Shown here one piece after another: positions 22,010-31,917 of a stretch of 34,324 nt of DNA. Position numbers and translations under genes: made by a program. Origin of the DNA: Fonticula-like sp. SCN 57-25 (lineage: Eukaryota > Nucleariida > Rotosphaerida); NCBI GenBank assembly GCA_001724245.1, contig MEDX01000040.1:1-34324 (forward strand), read 5' to 3'. Within the stretch, counting starts at the first letter, position 1, and every line of letters begins with the position of its first letter. The notes below the pieces were generated by a model, which had not been told where the DNA came from, ran no database searches, and saw only the letters and a program-made list of their open reading frames with translations.

Positions 22010-22122
22010 TAAGAGTTTTGTCAGTTAAAAGCTTGTTTCAAGCGCATTGTACATGCGGGTTTCCTTATGGCTAAGTTACAATGGCCTTCAGATGCCGCCT
22101 TGCAATATCCATAATACGATGA

Positions 22123-22129
22123 TGAGTCA
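22123..22129. promoter_or_regulatory. TGAGTCA (AP-1/Gcn4-type) site upstream of NAA60
   Basis: The heptamer lies in the 270 bp between ERG24 and NAA60, 138 bp before the NAA60 ATG. A single site of this length can occur by chance. Confidence 0.25.
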
Positions 22130-22267
22130 CATGTTTGCAGTTTGCACTCAATTGACCCGAGACGCGTCAAAGACCAAGGCCGGCAGAAGAGACTAAGCGC
22201 CAAAGCCCCGCCGGCTGGATCTCACGAGCAACTTGGCGTGGAGCCTGGGCATGGTCACGTCGACAGC

Positions 22268-23000
22268 ATGTCGGACCTCAGACTGCAGATCGTAGACGAG
22301 CTGCCCTTGGAGGCGCGGGCCGAGGTCGAGGAGCTGAACGTACGCGTCGCCGTGCATGCCAGTTTCTTGCGCTGACTTTCGGCACACCTATTAGAAAGAC
22401 TTGTTTCCAGTCACATATGGGTCGTTCTTTTACGATCAGCTATTTATTTCTAGAGAGTACCTTCTTTCCGCGGCGTTGGACCCGTCGACAGGGCAGATCG
22501 TTGCGTTTGCTTCATATTCGATCAACGATGGCAGCGACTGGGGCGGGATCATATCCCGACGCGTCTGCCACTTGTTAACATTTGGCGTGCGAGCTGGGCT
22601 GCGGCACAAGGGCGTTGGCACTCTTTTGCTGCAGCACATCATGTCGTCGATGTTTGGGAAAGGAGGCGCGCACGCCATCGAGCTGAACGTGCTCGAATCC
22701 AACGAGCGCGCCATTCGCTTCTACGAGCGCAACGGCTTTCGCAAAGTATATAAGCATTACGAGTACTACATTTTGGAGGACGGCCCGCGAACGGGATTTT
22801 TGATGGAGTGCCGATTGCCGTCAGGGCTGGCCCAAGAGGGCCCGTGGCGTTACTTTTGGGCCATTTGGGATGGCGGCGAGCAGCTATTGCACGCCGTTGT
22901 TACCAGCATTTCAAGCATTCCGTTCAGAATTTACCACTCGGTGGCTTCGCTCCGCAGAAGTTCTCGGGCCGGCGCCAAGAGCGGCGACGATGTCGTCTGA
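22268..23000 (+). CDS. NAA60: N-alpha-acetyltransferase 60 (NatF)-like GNAT enzyme
   Basis: Exons 22268-22339 and 22395-23000 give 225 residues. NatF acetylates N-termini of transmembrane proteins facing the cytosol, at the Golgi. The acetyl-CoA loop is RHKGVGTLLL (R-x-K-G-x-G). Flanking family features are FPVTYGSFFYDQL, HLLTFGVRAGLR, ELNVLESNERAIRFYERNGF and HYEYYI. The C-terminal extension PWRYFWAIWDGGEQ...SIPFRIYHSVASL follows NAA60 PPWTILDYIQHLG...SIPHRVYRQAHSL, which carries the membrane-binding helices in NAA60 and is missing in NAA50. The acceptor at 22394 was chosen because it restores KDLFPVTY in frame. Confidence 0.85.
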
Positions 23001-23173
23001 GGTTGGTTAATCCAATGCGCATGGGGCGCATGGCGGAGAGGATCTACAGCATATTATTAATTTAAGGAGCGTGGCGTTGTCCGCTAGCCGACACGTCATG
23101 TTTCACAACGAGGTGTATTTTATGTCTATACGATATTTGTATTTGTTTATTTAAGGAATGTACACTGTGTGCA

Positions 23174-23688
23174 CTACTCGGAATGCGAGCGACTCGGCTT
23201 GTATGAATAGAGGCGCTTGGCCATAAGCACTGCGATATGATTTGCTCAGTCAAACAGATTGCAAATGAGCAATGAAACGTACATGCGCCGACAAGAGGTA
23301 CCAGCACGATGGGCGACATCGAACTGGACGCCACCTCGGTGGCAAAGAGGAACACCTCGAGCAAGTACGACACGACGCAGAGGCGGCGCATGACGGCACT
23401 CTCAAGAGAAACAGCCGTGCCGCCGCGGATAAACATATGGGCAAGGAACGCATGCCCAAAGAGACGCGCAGTTACATTGCCATCTGCGTGACTGGTGTTA
23501 GCTGACGGCGTGAATAGGCACTCGAACGCACTCAGGCCATTGACAAACATGACGGACAAGGCCTCCGGGCGGACAATGCTCGCCACAAAAATGGCCAAGT
23601 CGATAAAGGTGTTGCCGATAAGGAGCTTGCTCAGCTGAGGCCGCTCGCCTCCGCTCGCTGCATCTTTGCGACCGGACCCCTCTGCCAT
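23174..23688 (-). CDS. ERG28: ERG28-like ER membrane scaffold protein
   Basis: Exons 23688-23283 and 23229-23174 (minus) give 153 residues with about four membrane segments. ERG28 tethers the C4-demethylation enzymes ERG25, ERG26 and ERG27 in the ER. Similarity is low but patterned: VNGLSAF matches VNGLQAR, and ARLFGHAFLAHMFIRGGTAV matches human ARTFGIWTLLSSVIRCLCAI with A-R-x-F-G, I-R and A at the same spacing. LEVFLFAT matches SELFVYGT. Length is right for the family (about 140-150). The intron was placed by its GTACG start and the CGCAG end, leaving a short basic tail (KRLYSYKPSRSHSE). An unrelated small membrane protein remains possible. Confidence 0.58.
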
Positions 23689-23839
23689 GATGTGGGCGAC
23701 GCTTGTTTTGGGTGCCTAGCTGAACGGACCAATGGCTAATCGCCATTCGATCAGGCAGCCAATGGCGTCTCTTCCGTTCGAAACATTTGGCGGCAAAATG
23801 GTCTACAATGCATTCGTTGTATTGAAACATGCCAAAAAT

Positions 23840-25503
23840 CTACTGTTGCGAGCCGCTGGGCTCCTCGTCATAGCCTCGCGCAACGCCTCGCCTTCCTTCT
23901 ACCGCCAAGGCCACGGGCGTCTCGCCCAGCCGCTGCTCCAGGCCCTGATACTGCCTCGAAGAGAGGAAGTCGCCCGCCGGTGACCAGCTCACCAGCGTCG
24001 AGCTCGCGTCCCGCACAACGACGGCCTGCCCAGCCTCGTTCTCCTCTGCAAACCGACAGTCAGTTTGCTGATAAATATCGAACGCAAATCGCGCACCTTT
24101 CCTCAAGCGGAATGACTTTACCGTCCCGCTGACGAGCGACTGGAACGACTCGGCCTCCTCCTCGTCGTCGTCGGGCCGCGTGCTGGACGCGATGAGGCGA
24201 GGGAGAACATCACCAATGTCGACAAGGTAGTCACCGGTCCAGTCCTTGCCCCTTTATCAGACTTTAGCATGGCATTAAACCAATGAAATTGCGTACGGCG
24301 TTAGCGCCAGCTCCAGTTCAAACGGCGTCACCACGGGCCTCATAAACTCCTACAAAAAAAGTTAAATGCCACGAAAAAGTATCAAATCCCATACCTTTGA
24401 ATCAATGATTGTATTCTCTGGGCTTGCTACGAGCACAAAGACGTCCACCTCCATAAAGTTGGCCATCTTTGCCGTGTTGAGCTTGCCCATGACGCACATG
24501 TACGACTTGCGGTTCGCGCGCTTTATCAACAACCTCAAATAATCGGCCACCTGCAGGTATCCATCTGCGCGCAAGCATAAGCCACATGGGCCCACAGTGT
24601 GCTGCTGCGTACCGATACTGAGCGACGAGACGATGATTCCAATCACCTCGGCGTCGCGCGCCTTTTGCATTAGGTAGTATCTCTTCATGAGCGCGCGGTT
24701 CACGTCCAGCGTCTCCTTGCGCGCCGTCCCCGTCGACGGGTCAAAGGTGTAGAAAGGCCACTTGTTGAGAGTGAGCATCAGGTGAGTGAGCGTGGCGCTC
24801 TCCCCACCGACGTAAAACACAGAGTAATCCTCGATCGCGTCGCCTTCCGGCAGCGACCACGTGCGACCCTTGCGCTGCGGATGCCATGGGTCGCTCTCGC
24901 CAGAAACAGAGGACACGGCCGACGTGGCGGGCACCTGCTCGGCCGCACGTGCACTGGACCCCGCCCACTCGAGCGCCACCTTGGACACCACCACGCGCGA
25001 GCTCGGATACCGCGACCGCAGCGCCGACTCTAGGGAGGCTATCACACAACGGGTCAGCTAAAGAACAAAGCGGGCCCTGGACTACCGCGCGTACGAATTG
25101 CGTGTGCGTAGATGACGTCGTAGAGGACGAGTACGGCGGTCGCATTGCCGACCTGCTCGCCAAACGCCGCCACTGCGTTGTCCACGTTGACCGGCAGCTG
25201 TCCAAAAACAAAGATAACCGGAAGACGGCAGCTAGGGTTCAGGCTCGCGCGCCCGTAGAGGACGATCGCCTGCGCCTGGACATGCTGTGCGGCCACCTCG
25301 TCGGGATCGGTGCTCGCAAACGTGTTGTCAGCCAGGATGAAAAATTTGGTCTCCGGAACAAGCTCGCTCATGGCCAGCGAGACGGCAACCGAGTCGCCGA
25401 CAAGCTCGTCGGGAAACTGGAGGGCGACGCGCTCATAGCCGCCGGCCCGGACGAGCGACGCCACGCGGGTCAGCTCAAACTGCGTCTCCATCGAGTCCGC
25501 CAT
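23840..25503 (-). CDS. DPH2: Diphthamide biosynthesis protein 2, lacking the cluster cysteines
   Basis: Exons on the minus strand are 25503-25095, 25038-24613, 24564-24395, 24349-24297, 24251-24097 and 24045-23840, giving 472 residues. DPH2 pairs with DPH1 for the first step of diphthamide synthesis on EF2, transfer of the 3-amino-3-carboxypropyl group from SAM. Family blocks are GGYERVALQFPDELVGDSVAV, FYVGGESATLTHL, KLNTAKMANFMEVDVFVLVA and the DPH2-specific end FLSSRQYQGLEQRLGETPVA with EGRRGVARGYDEE. The three cysteines expected at the iron-sulfur site are all changed: GSCC is ASTD (residues 63-66), RACL is RASL (Ser87), and LACP is VASP (Ser326). The start lies 72 bp from that of cyclin H. 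Confidence 0.92.
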
Positions 25504-25509
25504 CGTGGC

Positions 25510-25515
25510 CACGTG
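25510..25515. promoter_or_regulatory. CACGTG E-box in the DPH2 / cyclin H divergent promoter
   Basis: GGCCACGTGGTAG lies 6 bp upstream of the DPH2 start and 60 bp upstream of the cyclin H start. The flanks are like those of the ERG24 site. Confidence 0.4.
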
Positions 25516-25539
25516 GTAGAGTGACTGTGCCAAACCATT

Positions 25540-25572
25540 GAAGAGGTGCAGAAGAGGTGCAGAAGAGGCGGC
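25540..25572. repeat. 11-bp tandem repeat, three copies
   Basis: The unit GAAGAGGTGCA occurs at 25540-25550 and 25551-25561, with a diverged third copy at 25562-25572. It ends 3 bp before the cyclin H ATG, so it lies in the cyclin H leader or core promoter. Confidence 0.75.
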
Positions 25573-25575
25573 GCG

Positions 25576-26763
25576 ATGGTGGTGCCACTGTCGCTGCTCG
25601 AGGACTCTAGCCAGTTTCTGAGGTGGAGGTTTACCACCGAAGGGCTCGAAACGCGGCGTGCTAGTGTGAATGAAATTGCGCGCCAGCGGGTGGATGTCGC
25701 TCGCAAGGAGGAGGCGGTATGTCCATTGCAGTGTTGGTTGGTTGACGCTGATGCTTGCACCCGCGCCATCTAGGGTAGCGCTGGCGAGCAGCAAACCGGC
25801 GAGTACCTTACGGCCGAAGAGGAGTCCATGCTTTGTATGTATTACTTGCAGCTTATACCCAAAATATGCTCCAAGCACAAGCTGCCCGATACGCTAGCCC
25901 TCCGCGCCGTCGTCATCTTGCAGCGCTACTACCTGTCGAGATCGGTTGTTGACTACCACCCAAAGCACGCAGTGTGCGTGTTCTTTTGTAGGGATACATT
26001 ACGGTGCTGACTTTCTTTTTAGCCTTGTAGCTATTTATTTGGCTTTCAAGCTGGAAGGCACTGTTTTGAACATGCCTACGATGGCCACCTTCCTGTCCCC
26101 GATCTTTGAGGGCATGAAGGACGTGGACGCCAGCCTCGTTCCCATGCTTCAGCAGCTAGAGATGGCCATGCTCGAGGGTATTAATTTTGACCTACACATT
26201 CAGCTTCCACTCCCTGCCCTCACTGGGCTTCAGATGGATTTGCTGGTCCGCTCCCGCATTCTCGCTTCATTTGGTACTGACTTTGGATGTCCAGCAACGC
26301 CATACCTTCGACAATGACGTAATTCAGAATCTCTTTAAGAATGCCAGGAGGTGCGTTAAGTGCTATTGACGCTTTTTGGGCGCTTACATATTTCGCCGGG
26401 TAGCCGCCTTGCGCTGCTCATGCTCACGGATGCGCCGTTCGTGTACCAGCCTGCGCAGATTTCCTTTACGGCACTTCACCAGGCCGCCGTCGCGCTCAAT
26501 GTGCAGCAGACGCTCGAGGACTACGCCTTGAAAAAGTTCAACGACGACATCCTTGTTGGCGAGCTGTACAAGTGTGTACAAGAGATGGAGGCGCTTCAGG
26601 CGGCGTGGAACGCAGCCATGCCAAAGATCGACCGCCTCAAGCAGATTGACGCCAAGCTGGCGCTCTGCCGGAACGCAGCCAGCGACGTCGATAGTGTACA
26701 GTGCGTGCGCTTGAGTATTTGTCTGCTTTTGGCTAACAACGCTATGCTGCCAGAAATAAGTAG
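25576..26763 (+). CDS. CCNH: Cyclin H, regulatory subunit of the CDK-activating kinase/TFIIH
   Basis: Exons 25576-25716, 25774-25973, 26023-26245, 26295-26350, 26404-26700 and 26754-26763 give 308 residues (human 323). Cyclin H binds CDK7 and MAT1 to phosphorylate CDKs and the RNA polymerase II tail. The match covers the N-terminal SSQFLRWRFT helix, LTAEEESMLCMYYLQ, LQRYYLSRSVVDYHPKHA, LVAIYLAFKLEG, LEMAMLEGINFDLHI and the second fold LMLTDAPFVYQPAQISFTAL. The 26246-26294 intron was chosen over a 21-nt alternative because it keeps frame and has a TACTGAC branch point. The final exon codes only for the end QNK. It is convergent with the SMG7-like gene, 240 bp apart. Confidence 0.9.
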
Positions 26764-27003
26764 GTGACAAGGCGAATAAAAGGAAAGCAAAGCCCCATGT
26801 ATCAATGTATTGTTGTTTGGTATTTGAGCAGAGGTGCACGGCGAGGCCGGGAGAGAACGCCACGGCCCGCCTTCATAGTGACACGCAAAGAGAGTATAAC
26901 CGCAACAATGCGGCTGCCCCGCTTTCAGTGCGGCAGAGCAGATACAAAAGGTGTCCTGCCCTGCGCGTGCAGGGAGACACAGAGGAATCCGTGTCCACAT
27001 TTC

Positions 27004-29428
27004 CTACGACGTCGACCACGGCCAGGTCTGCGCGGCATCCGCAGTTGAGCCCACTGCGCCCTGCTGGCCACCCCCAACAGCGCTGGGCGCCGCTGGCTGG
27101 TTGTAGGCCGCCAAAAGCTGCTGGAACTGCAGCTGCGCGACCTCGGCCGAGCTCGGCTGCGCGGCGGTCGTCATGAACTGCGCAGGATGGGGAGGGTACG
27201 CTCCGTAATAGTTGGGCGCATACGAGGTGGTGTACGGCGATGCGGGCTGCGAAAGTCCAAACTGCATAGGCTGAGACATCGCCATCTGCGGAGGAACCGC
27301 CGTCTGCATCGGCAAAGGAACCGCGGCCTGCATCTGCGGCTGAGGCGCAAAGTGACCCTGCGCCATCTGGGCCGGGTCGTACGACACGCTGTAGGACGGC
27401 TGGGCGGCCATGCCAGGGGCGACCGCCCACGAAGGCATCGGGATCGAGCTCGCCGCAGGGGGTGCAGGGGCGGTAGAGAGCGAAGGCGTCGGCACACTAG
27501 CGGCTTGCTGGTAAACCGGCGCGGTGGTGCTGTAGCTCGGCTGGTAAGCGCCCATAGGCTCGCGGAGGAAACCGCCCGGTCCACCGCCAAAGTTGGAGTA
27601 GCCCGTGCTGGGCGTCGCCGCGGCCGGTGCAAAAGTCGGCGGCTCGAGCGACTTTACAGCGTCATACATATCTCTAAAGTGCATCGGCGTGTCTGCGCCG
27701 GGTGACGGCGACGAGCGACCGGACATGGGGGCGGGGGAGGAGCGCTCCGATCCGATGGCGCCAACCGAGGGCGACGACACGGCAGACATTGACGGGCTTC
27801 GCGTGCGCTCCAGCACAGTGGAGATAGGTGGCAGCGAGGTGGAGCCGCCAAGCGCACACGAATCCACAATGGCGCAAATCTTGTGGGCGCGGTGAGAGGC
27901 AAAGCGCGCGTCCGCCGTCACCAGCGGGTACGGTTTTCCTTGCGCAACTGCAGGCAAAATGAGTCAAAAAAGAGGTAAACGGCAGTCAGCGCACCATTCG
28001 TAAACTCGAAAAAGACGACGGAGGCGTGGGCTTCCTCTTCTGGCAGGCTCAAACTGTTGCCGCCCCACGTCGACGAAAAGACAGTCGTCAGTACAGCAGA
28101 AAGCTCCTCGATCTCCTTGCTCACCCGCTGCCACAGCTGCTGGCGGCTAGGGTGCGCAAGCCACATGATCGACAGGTAGAGGGCTGGGAGCATCTTGGAC
28201 TCTGTATGCGCCATTGATTAGCAGAGCATTCGTATCTGTGTTCCGCGACGTACCGCGCAAAAGATGGGGGTCGCGGTGGGCCATGTGCTCCATCATGTCC
28301 GATGTGCACGCTTTCGCGAGGACGCTAAAGAGGCTTGCAAACGCATTGTGAGCCGCTGGCAAGCGACTTGACGCGTCCTTGCGCACAAGACACGCACCTA
28401 ATCCACGCGTCAGCTGGCTCAAAGAGTACCGAAATGTGCGTACCAGACGAAGGGTTCTCGAGCGCGTACACGGCCGCCATGGTCGACACCATAATCTGAA
28501 CAAATACCGATGAGAGCTGCTTGGTGTTGCGCGACTCGATCAAGTTGGCCAGGGCGGCAGCGGCGCCTTCGCTAGACATCGCCGACGAGTTCACATCCAA
28601 AAGAAGCGCGCTCAAAACGGCCTGAAAGGCGTTTGAAAATGAGCGGAGCGCCACGTCGCCTGAAGAAGCGGCGGTGCGATCTTTGCCGAGGGCGAGCTTG
28701 AGGTTTGCGCGACCCGTGAGGAAGGGCACGGGCACGCTGAGCGCCATCAGGTTGTAGTAAAACGCAAGCAAATCGTTCTTCTCATTCGATGCAATAACCA
28801 CGAGTCTGTTGTACGGGACGCCGTCCTCCGGGTACAGCACCACCGCGCGAGCGTAGCACTCCATGGCAGCGTCGAACGAGTGAGCCGACTTGACGCGCAG
28901 TTCCTCGCGGTAGCGCGCCAGATCGCCCATCGCAATGTACAGTCCGAAAAGAATACGCATGAGATGTGCTCTCTCGGGCGTCGGCTGCGCCGGCGACGTG
29001 CGGGCCGGCGTGCCAAGAACGGCAACGTCCGGGATACCGTGCGCGTGCAAAAGTTGGGTCACCAGCTCCGAGTAAAAGCCAGCGCCACGAAGCAGAAAAG
29101 TGGAAAGTTGGGCCTGTAGGGCGTCCCGTGAGCTCTTTCCTTCGGTGCCCTTTTGAGAATACACAGGTTAGTGCATCGGACACACGTAGCTGGCCACGCG
29201 CACCTTGTTGCGCAGGGCAGTCCGCGCGTGGGAGATGAAAGGGTAAAACGCCACCTTAAACAGCGTCCCGTCCACTCCCTCCTTCGCCGCCAGCGAAACA
29301 TCCTCCATAATCACTTGGCGGCAGGCGGCATGCATTTCTTCGCATGCCTTCATCGTCTCCTTAGCACTAGGCCCGTGCTGGGCCGCTGCGGCGGCCACGG
29401 CGTCCTCCGCCCGTCGCACCCGGTCCAT
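27004..29428 (-). CDS. SMG7: SMG7/EST1-family protein (nonsense-mediated decay type), no PIN domain
   Basis: Exons on the minus strand are 29428-29204, 29149-28444, 28397-28254, 28201-27995 and 27947-27004, giving 741 residues. Family members bind phosphorylated UPF1 through a 14-3-3-like fold and recruit decay factors; yeast EST1 acts at telomeres. The diagnostic block is FDAAMECYARAVVLYPEDG, then PYNRLVVIASNEKNDLLAFYYNLMAL and PFLTGRANL, matching SMG7 YYRHAAQL...NGQPYNQLAIL...FYYCRS. An N-terminal helical region comes first. After about residue 450 the chain is low complexity, rich in Pro, Ala, Ser, Gln and Met, with short Q-rich runs. There is no C-terminal PIN nuclease, so SMG5 and SMG6 are less likely. 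Assignment between SMG7 and a general EST1-like protein is open. Confidence 0.8.
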
Positions 29429-30257
29429 CAGAATACCCTAGCGGCTTCAAATATGACCAGCACAACTACCAATGAACAACGCCATCAACATGGCAATACA
29501 GTAAGAAGGCCTTGAAAGTAGAAGGTGACAGCGAGGAAAAATGCAGCTGCGCAAGACACTTGATCGAGACGCGGCAGCAGGCAGAGCTGATATGGCTGCC
29601 CGTCAAGTAGCCGCGGCCAATCAGCATGCGCTCTACTCCAGATTTTTGTTTAGTTTGTGCTTTGCCATCCACCAATAAGGACGCACAGCCAGCTATCTAT
29701 CGAGGGCAGCGTCGCTTGCTATGCCGCGTCTGACGACATTGAGGTGAGCGGCTTGCCTTTTGAGTGAAACCCGAGCAGGACTCTGCAAGTGAACCGCCGT
29801 TGCGACGCGTTTCTTTTGCCAGTCGCAGATGTATGCGGGATATAGCCCTATATTCTCCTCTGTCACGCCTTGTCTCCTCGAGGCAGGCATCTGTGTGTGC
29901 ACATGGCCGGCCCGACGTTGTTCCGCAGCGGCGGGACTCGTGGAAAAAGTATCTATTAAACCCGACGTCCGTAATTGCGGCCCGCGATGGGGTAAACATA
30001 GGGCACTTGGTCCCGTATCTCAATCCGATTGGCTCAATTAGGGGAATCCCATCGGTCCATTACCACAACAAGTAATATGGTGGCTTTAACAGGTTTCTAG
30101 AAAGGTGATTTGCCACACGTGACGGCGCCCAATGAGTTCATCGAATGGCGATTCGCTATCCAACCAATCGGCCGCGACGTTGCCGTCACTCGACTGTTGA
30201 TCCCATCTGCTACGCACGCGGCGCGAGTAGGAGGGAGAAAACCTTGGCTGCCCGAGA
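29429..30257. other. Long divergent intergenic region between the SMG7-like and ZIP-like genes
   Basis: At 829 bp this is by far the longest gene-free stretch here. I found no convincing exon and no tRNA A/B boxes. I see no U1, U2, U4, U5 or U6 core and no transposon end. It holds several CCAAT-type sites on either strand (near 29618, 29671, 30028, 30129 and 30163), a TTTCTAGAAA palindrome (30094-30103) and a CACGTG (30116-30121). It may be a regulated promoter or hide an unrecognised noncoding RNA. Confidence 0.5.
30094..30121 (+). promoter_or_regulatory. Heat-shock-element-like palindrome and CACGTG upstream of the ZIP-like gene
   Basis: TTTCTAGAAA (30094-30103) contains the inverted TTC/GAA pair of a heat-shock element. 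CACGTG is at 30116-30121. Both lie 137-164 bp before the ATG at 30258. The sequence match is direct; the function is inferred. Confidence 0.35.
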
Positions 30258-31524
30258 ATGGGAGTCGACCTGGGCCTCGACCCACTCCTCTCTTCGTTCC
30301 TATGGTTCGTGTCGTCTTTTATTTCTTTTTTCCAGAGATTTCAGATTTCCTTACCCTTTGTTTTTTCCTTTTAGGGGCGTCTTTTCTAGCATCTCGCTCA
30401 TCATTGGTGCGGCATGCGGGATCTACCTGAAGGTGCCGACAAAGGTCATCAGCATCATTATGGCCTTTGGCGCGGGAGCGCTGCTATTTGCCCTATCGAT
30501 CGAGATTTATGGCATAGCCATCTGCCAGTTTGAGAACGGCGGCCACACCGACCGCATCCCTATGCTCCTCTTGGCAGTTGGCTCGGTGCTCGGCGCGATT
30601 ATGTTTTCAGTTACAAACTACTTGGTCGAGACCAAGGGGGGCGTTTTCCGCACCATCGAGTGGGACAACGACTGGGTTTCCTCGGTGCTCGGCGTTTGCT
30701 TCCCCAAGTTCCGCCGCAGCGAATCGTTCCATGACCCTGATGACTCGACAGCGCCCAACATCGCCGTTTCCGACTCCACCGAGCCTGCAACGAGCGAGGA
30801 CCCGCTGATCCGTTCCTCCAGATACCGCAGCACGATGAGCGGATACGGCCGCGAATGTACGCCGATGCATGCGGGGCTGCGATTTTCTTCCTGCTAACCT
30901 TCTTGCTTAGCGTACGCTCTGCAGCCGCCGACTGCTCGCCAGAGCATGCGCATGAGCATGCGCCGCTCGGTTGTCATGAAGCACGACGACGGTATTCACA
31001 CGCACTCGCATGTGATCGACAGCAGCGTCGGCATGGCCATCTGGCTCGGCATGCTGATCGACAGCTTCCCCGAGTCGCTCGTCATCGGTATCCTGGCCAC
31101 GGCCGAGGGCGGCGTCTCGTTCGCCTTCATTATCAGCGTCTTTATCAGCAACTTTCCCGAGGCGATGTCGAGCTCTGCCATTCTGAGGCAGGCGCGCATG
31201 CCCCCGTGGAAGATCTTCCTCATGTGGTCCGCCATTGTCTGCGTCACCGGCCTTGGGGCGCTCGTCGGCGCGGTGTGCTTTAACGGTGTTCATGGCCGCG
31301 GACAGGAGCTCGCGGCAAAGACCATTGAAGGTCTCGCTGCCGGCGCCATGCTCGTGCTCATCGCCGAGGCCAACTTGCCCGTACGCCCGTTCATTTCCCA
31401 GGTTTCTTGCCACTCACGCTCGGGTGGATTATAGGAAGCATTCCACAACGCAGGAAGTGTGGTAGGATTCGCCACTCTGATGGGCTTCCTCACGGCATAC
31501 TTTATCAAGCTGATCGAGTTTTAG
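30258..31524 (+). CDS. Divergent ZIP-family (ZupT-like) membrane transporter
   Basis: Exons 30258-30304, 30375-30856, 30911-31380 and 31435-31524 give 362 residues with about eight membrane segments in 3+5 order around a long loop, the ZIP topology. The loop carries a possible metal-binding patch, HDDGIHTHSH, near residue 205. In classical ZIPs the two central helices bear HNxPEG and HExPHE/HxxPEG sites. Here they read DSFPESLVIGI and SNFPEAMSSS, so Pro-Glu is kept but the histidines are Asp and Ser. Transport of a divalent metal is likely by family; which metal, or whether it transports at all, is open. Three CCAAT-type sites (near 30028, 30129 and 30163) lie upstream. Confidence 0.75.
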
Positions 31525-31917
31525 ACGACCAGCGTGAAAAAAATGACCATATAGATGGCCTTTCGGCGATAAATTTATCCACCGTTGGCATATGATTGAG
31601 TCCTCTTTAAAATGTTTCGCCTTTGAAGATGTTCTCTTGGCGATGCTCTTTTCTTTATTTTCCATGGTTTCCTTAATTTTGGACCTCTTTGTACAGCTGC
31701 AATATACCCTAATCAGTATGACATTGTTCAAGAAGAGGCTCAGCAGCAGCTCGCTCTCGGAAAAGACACCCGATTGGTGGTAGGGTTACCCATTTTTCGC
31801 TACCTCGAATGTTTTCAAGGGTGGCTGGTTTCATCTACCTGCTTTCAGTTCACTGGTAAACCACCCGTCCCGTACACAAGCAAGGCACGTCGGGCCCGAC
31901 TAGGCATCCTCGCCGCC
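31525..31917 (+). other. Intergenic region and probable 5' leader upstream of EHD
   Basis: The 393 bp contain no gene I can support. A 63-codon ORF at 31592-31783 is hydrophobic and resembles nothing I know. The second half has one CCAAT-type site (near 31773) and an AGGGTTACCC motif at 31782-31791 that resembles a Reb1-type site. Confidence 0.5.

Noticed and set aside
25504-25878. Upstream extension of the DPH2 frame past its ATG
   Set aside because: The extension runs through the cyclin H first exons in antisense, and the ATG at 25503 gives a normal DPH2 N-terminus.
26274-26294. A possible 21-nt intron in cyclin H
   Set aside because: It does not restore the frame. The 49-nt intron 26246-26294 does, and it has a TACTGAC branch point.
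27187-27705. Plus-strand Arg-rich ORF of 172 codons
   Set aside because: It is the antisense of the low-complexity tail of the SMG7-like gene.
29764-30075. Plus-strand ORF of 103 codons in the long intergenic region
   Set aside because: It has no ATG start, no family resemblance and lies in probable promoter sequence.
31592-31783. 63-codon hydrophobic ORF upstream of EHD
   Set aside because: It is short, unrecognised and T-rich; it is more likely leader or intergenic DNA.
31782-31791. AGGGTTACCC as an internal telomere-like repeat
   Set aside because: There is only one copy; it fits a general Reb1-type site better and could be chance.
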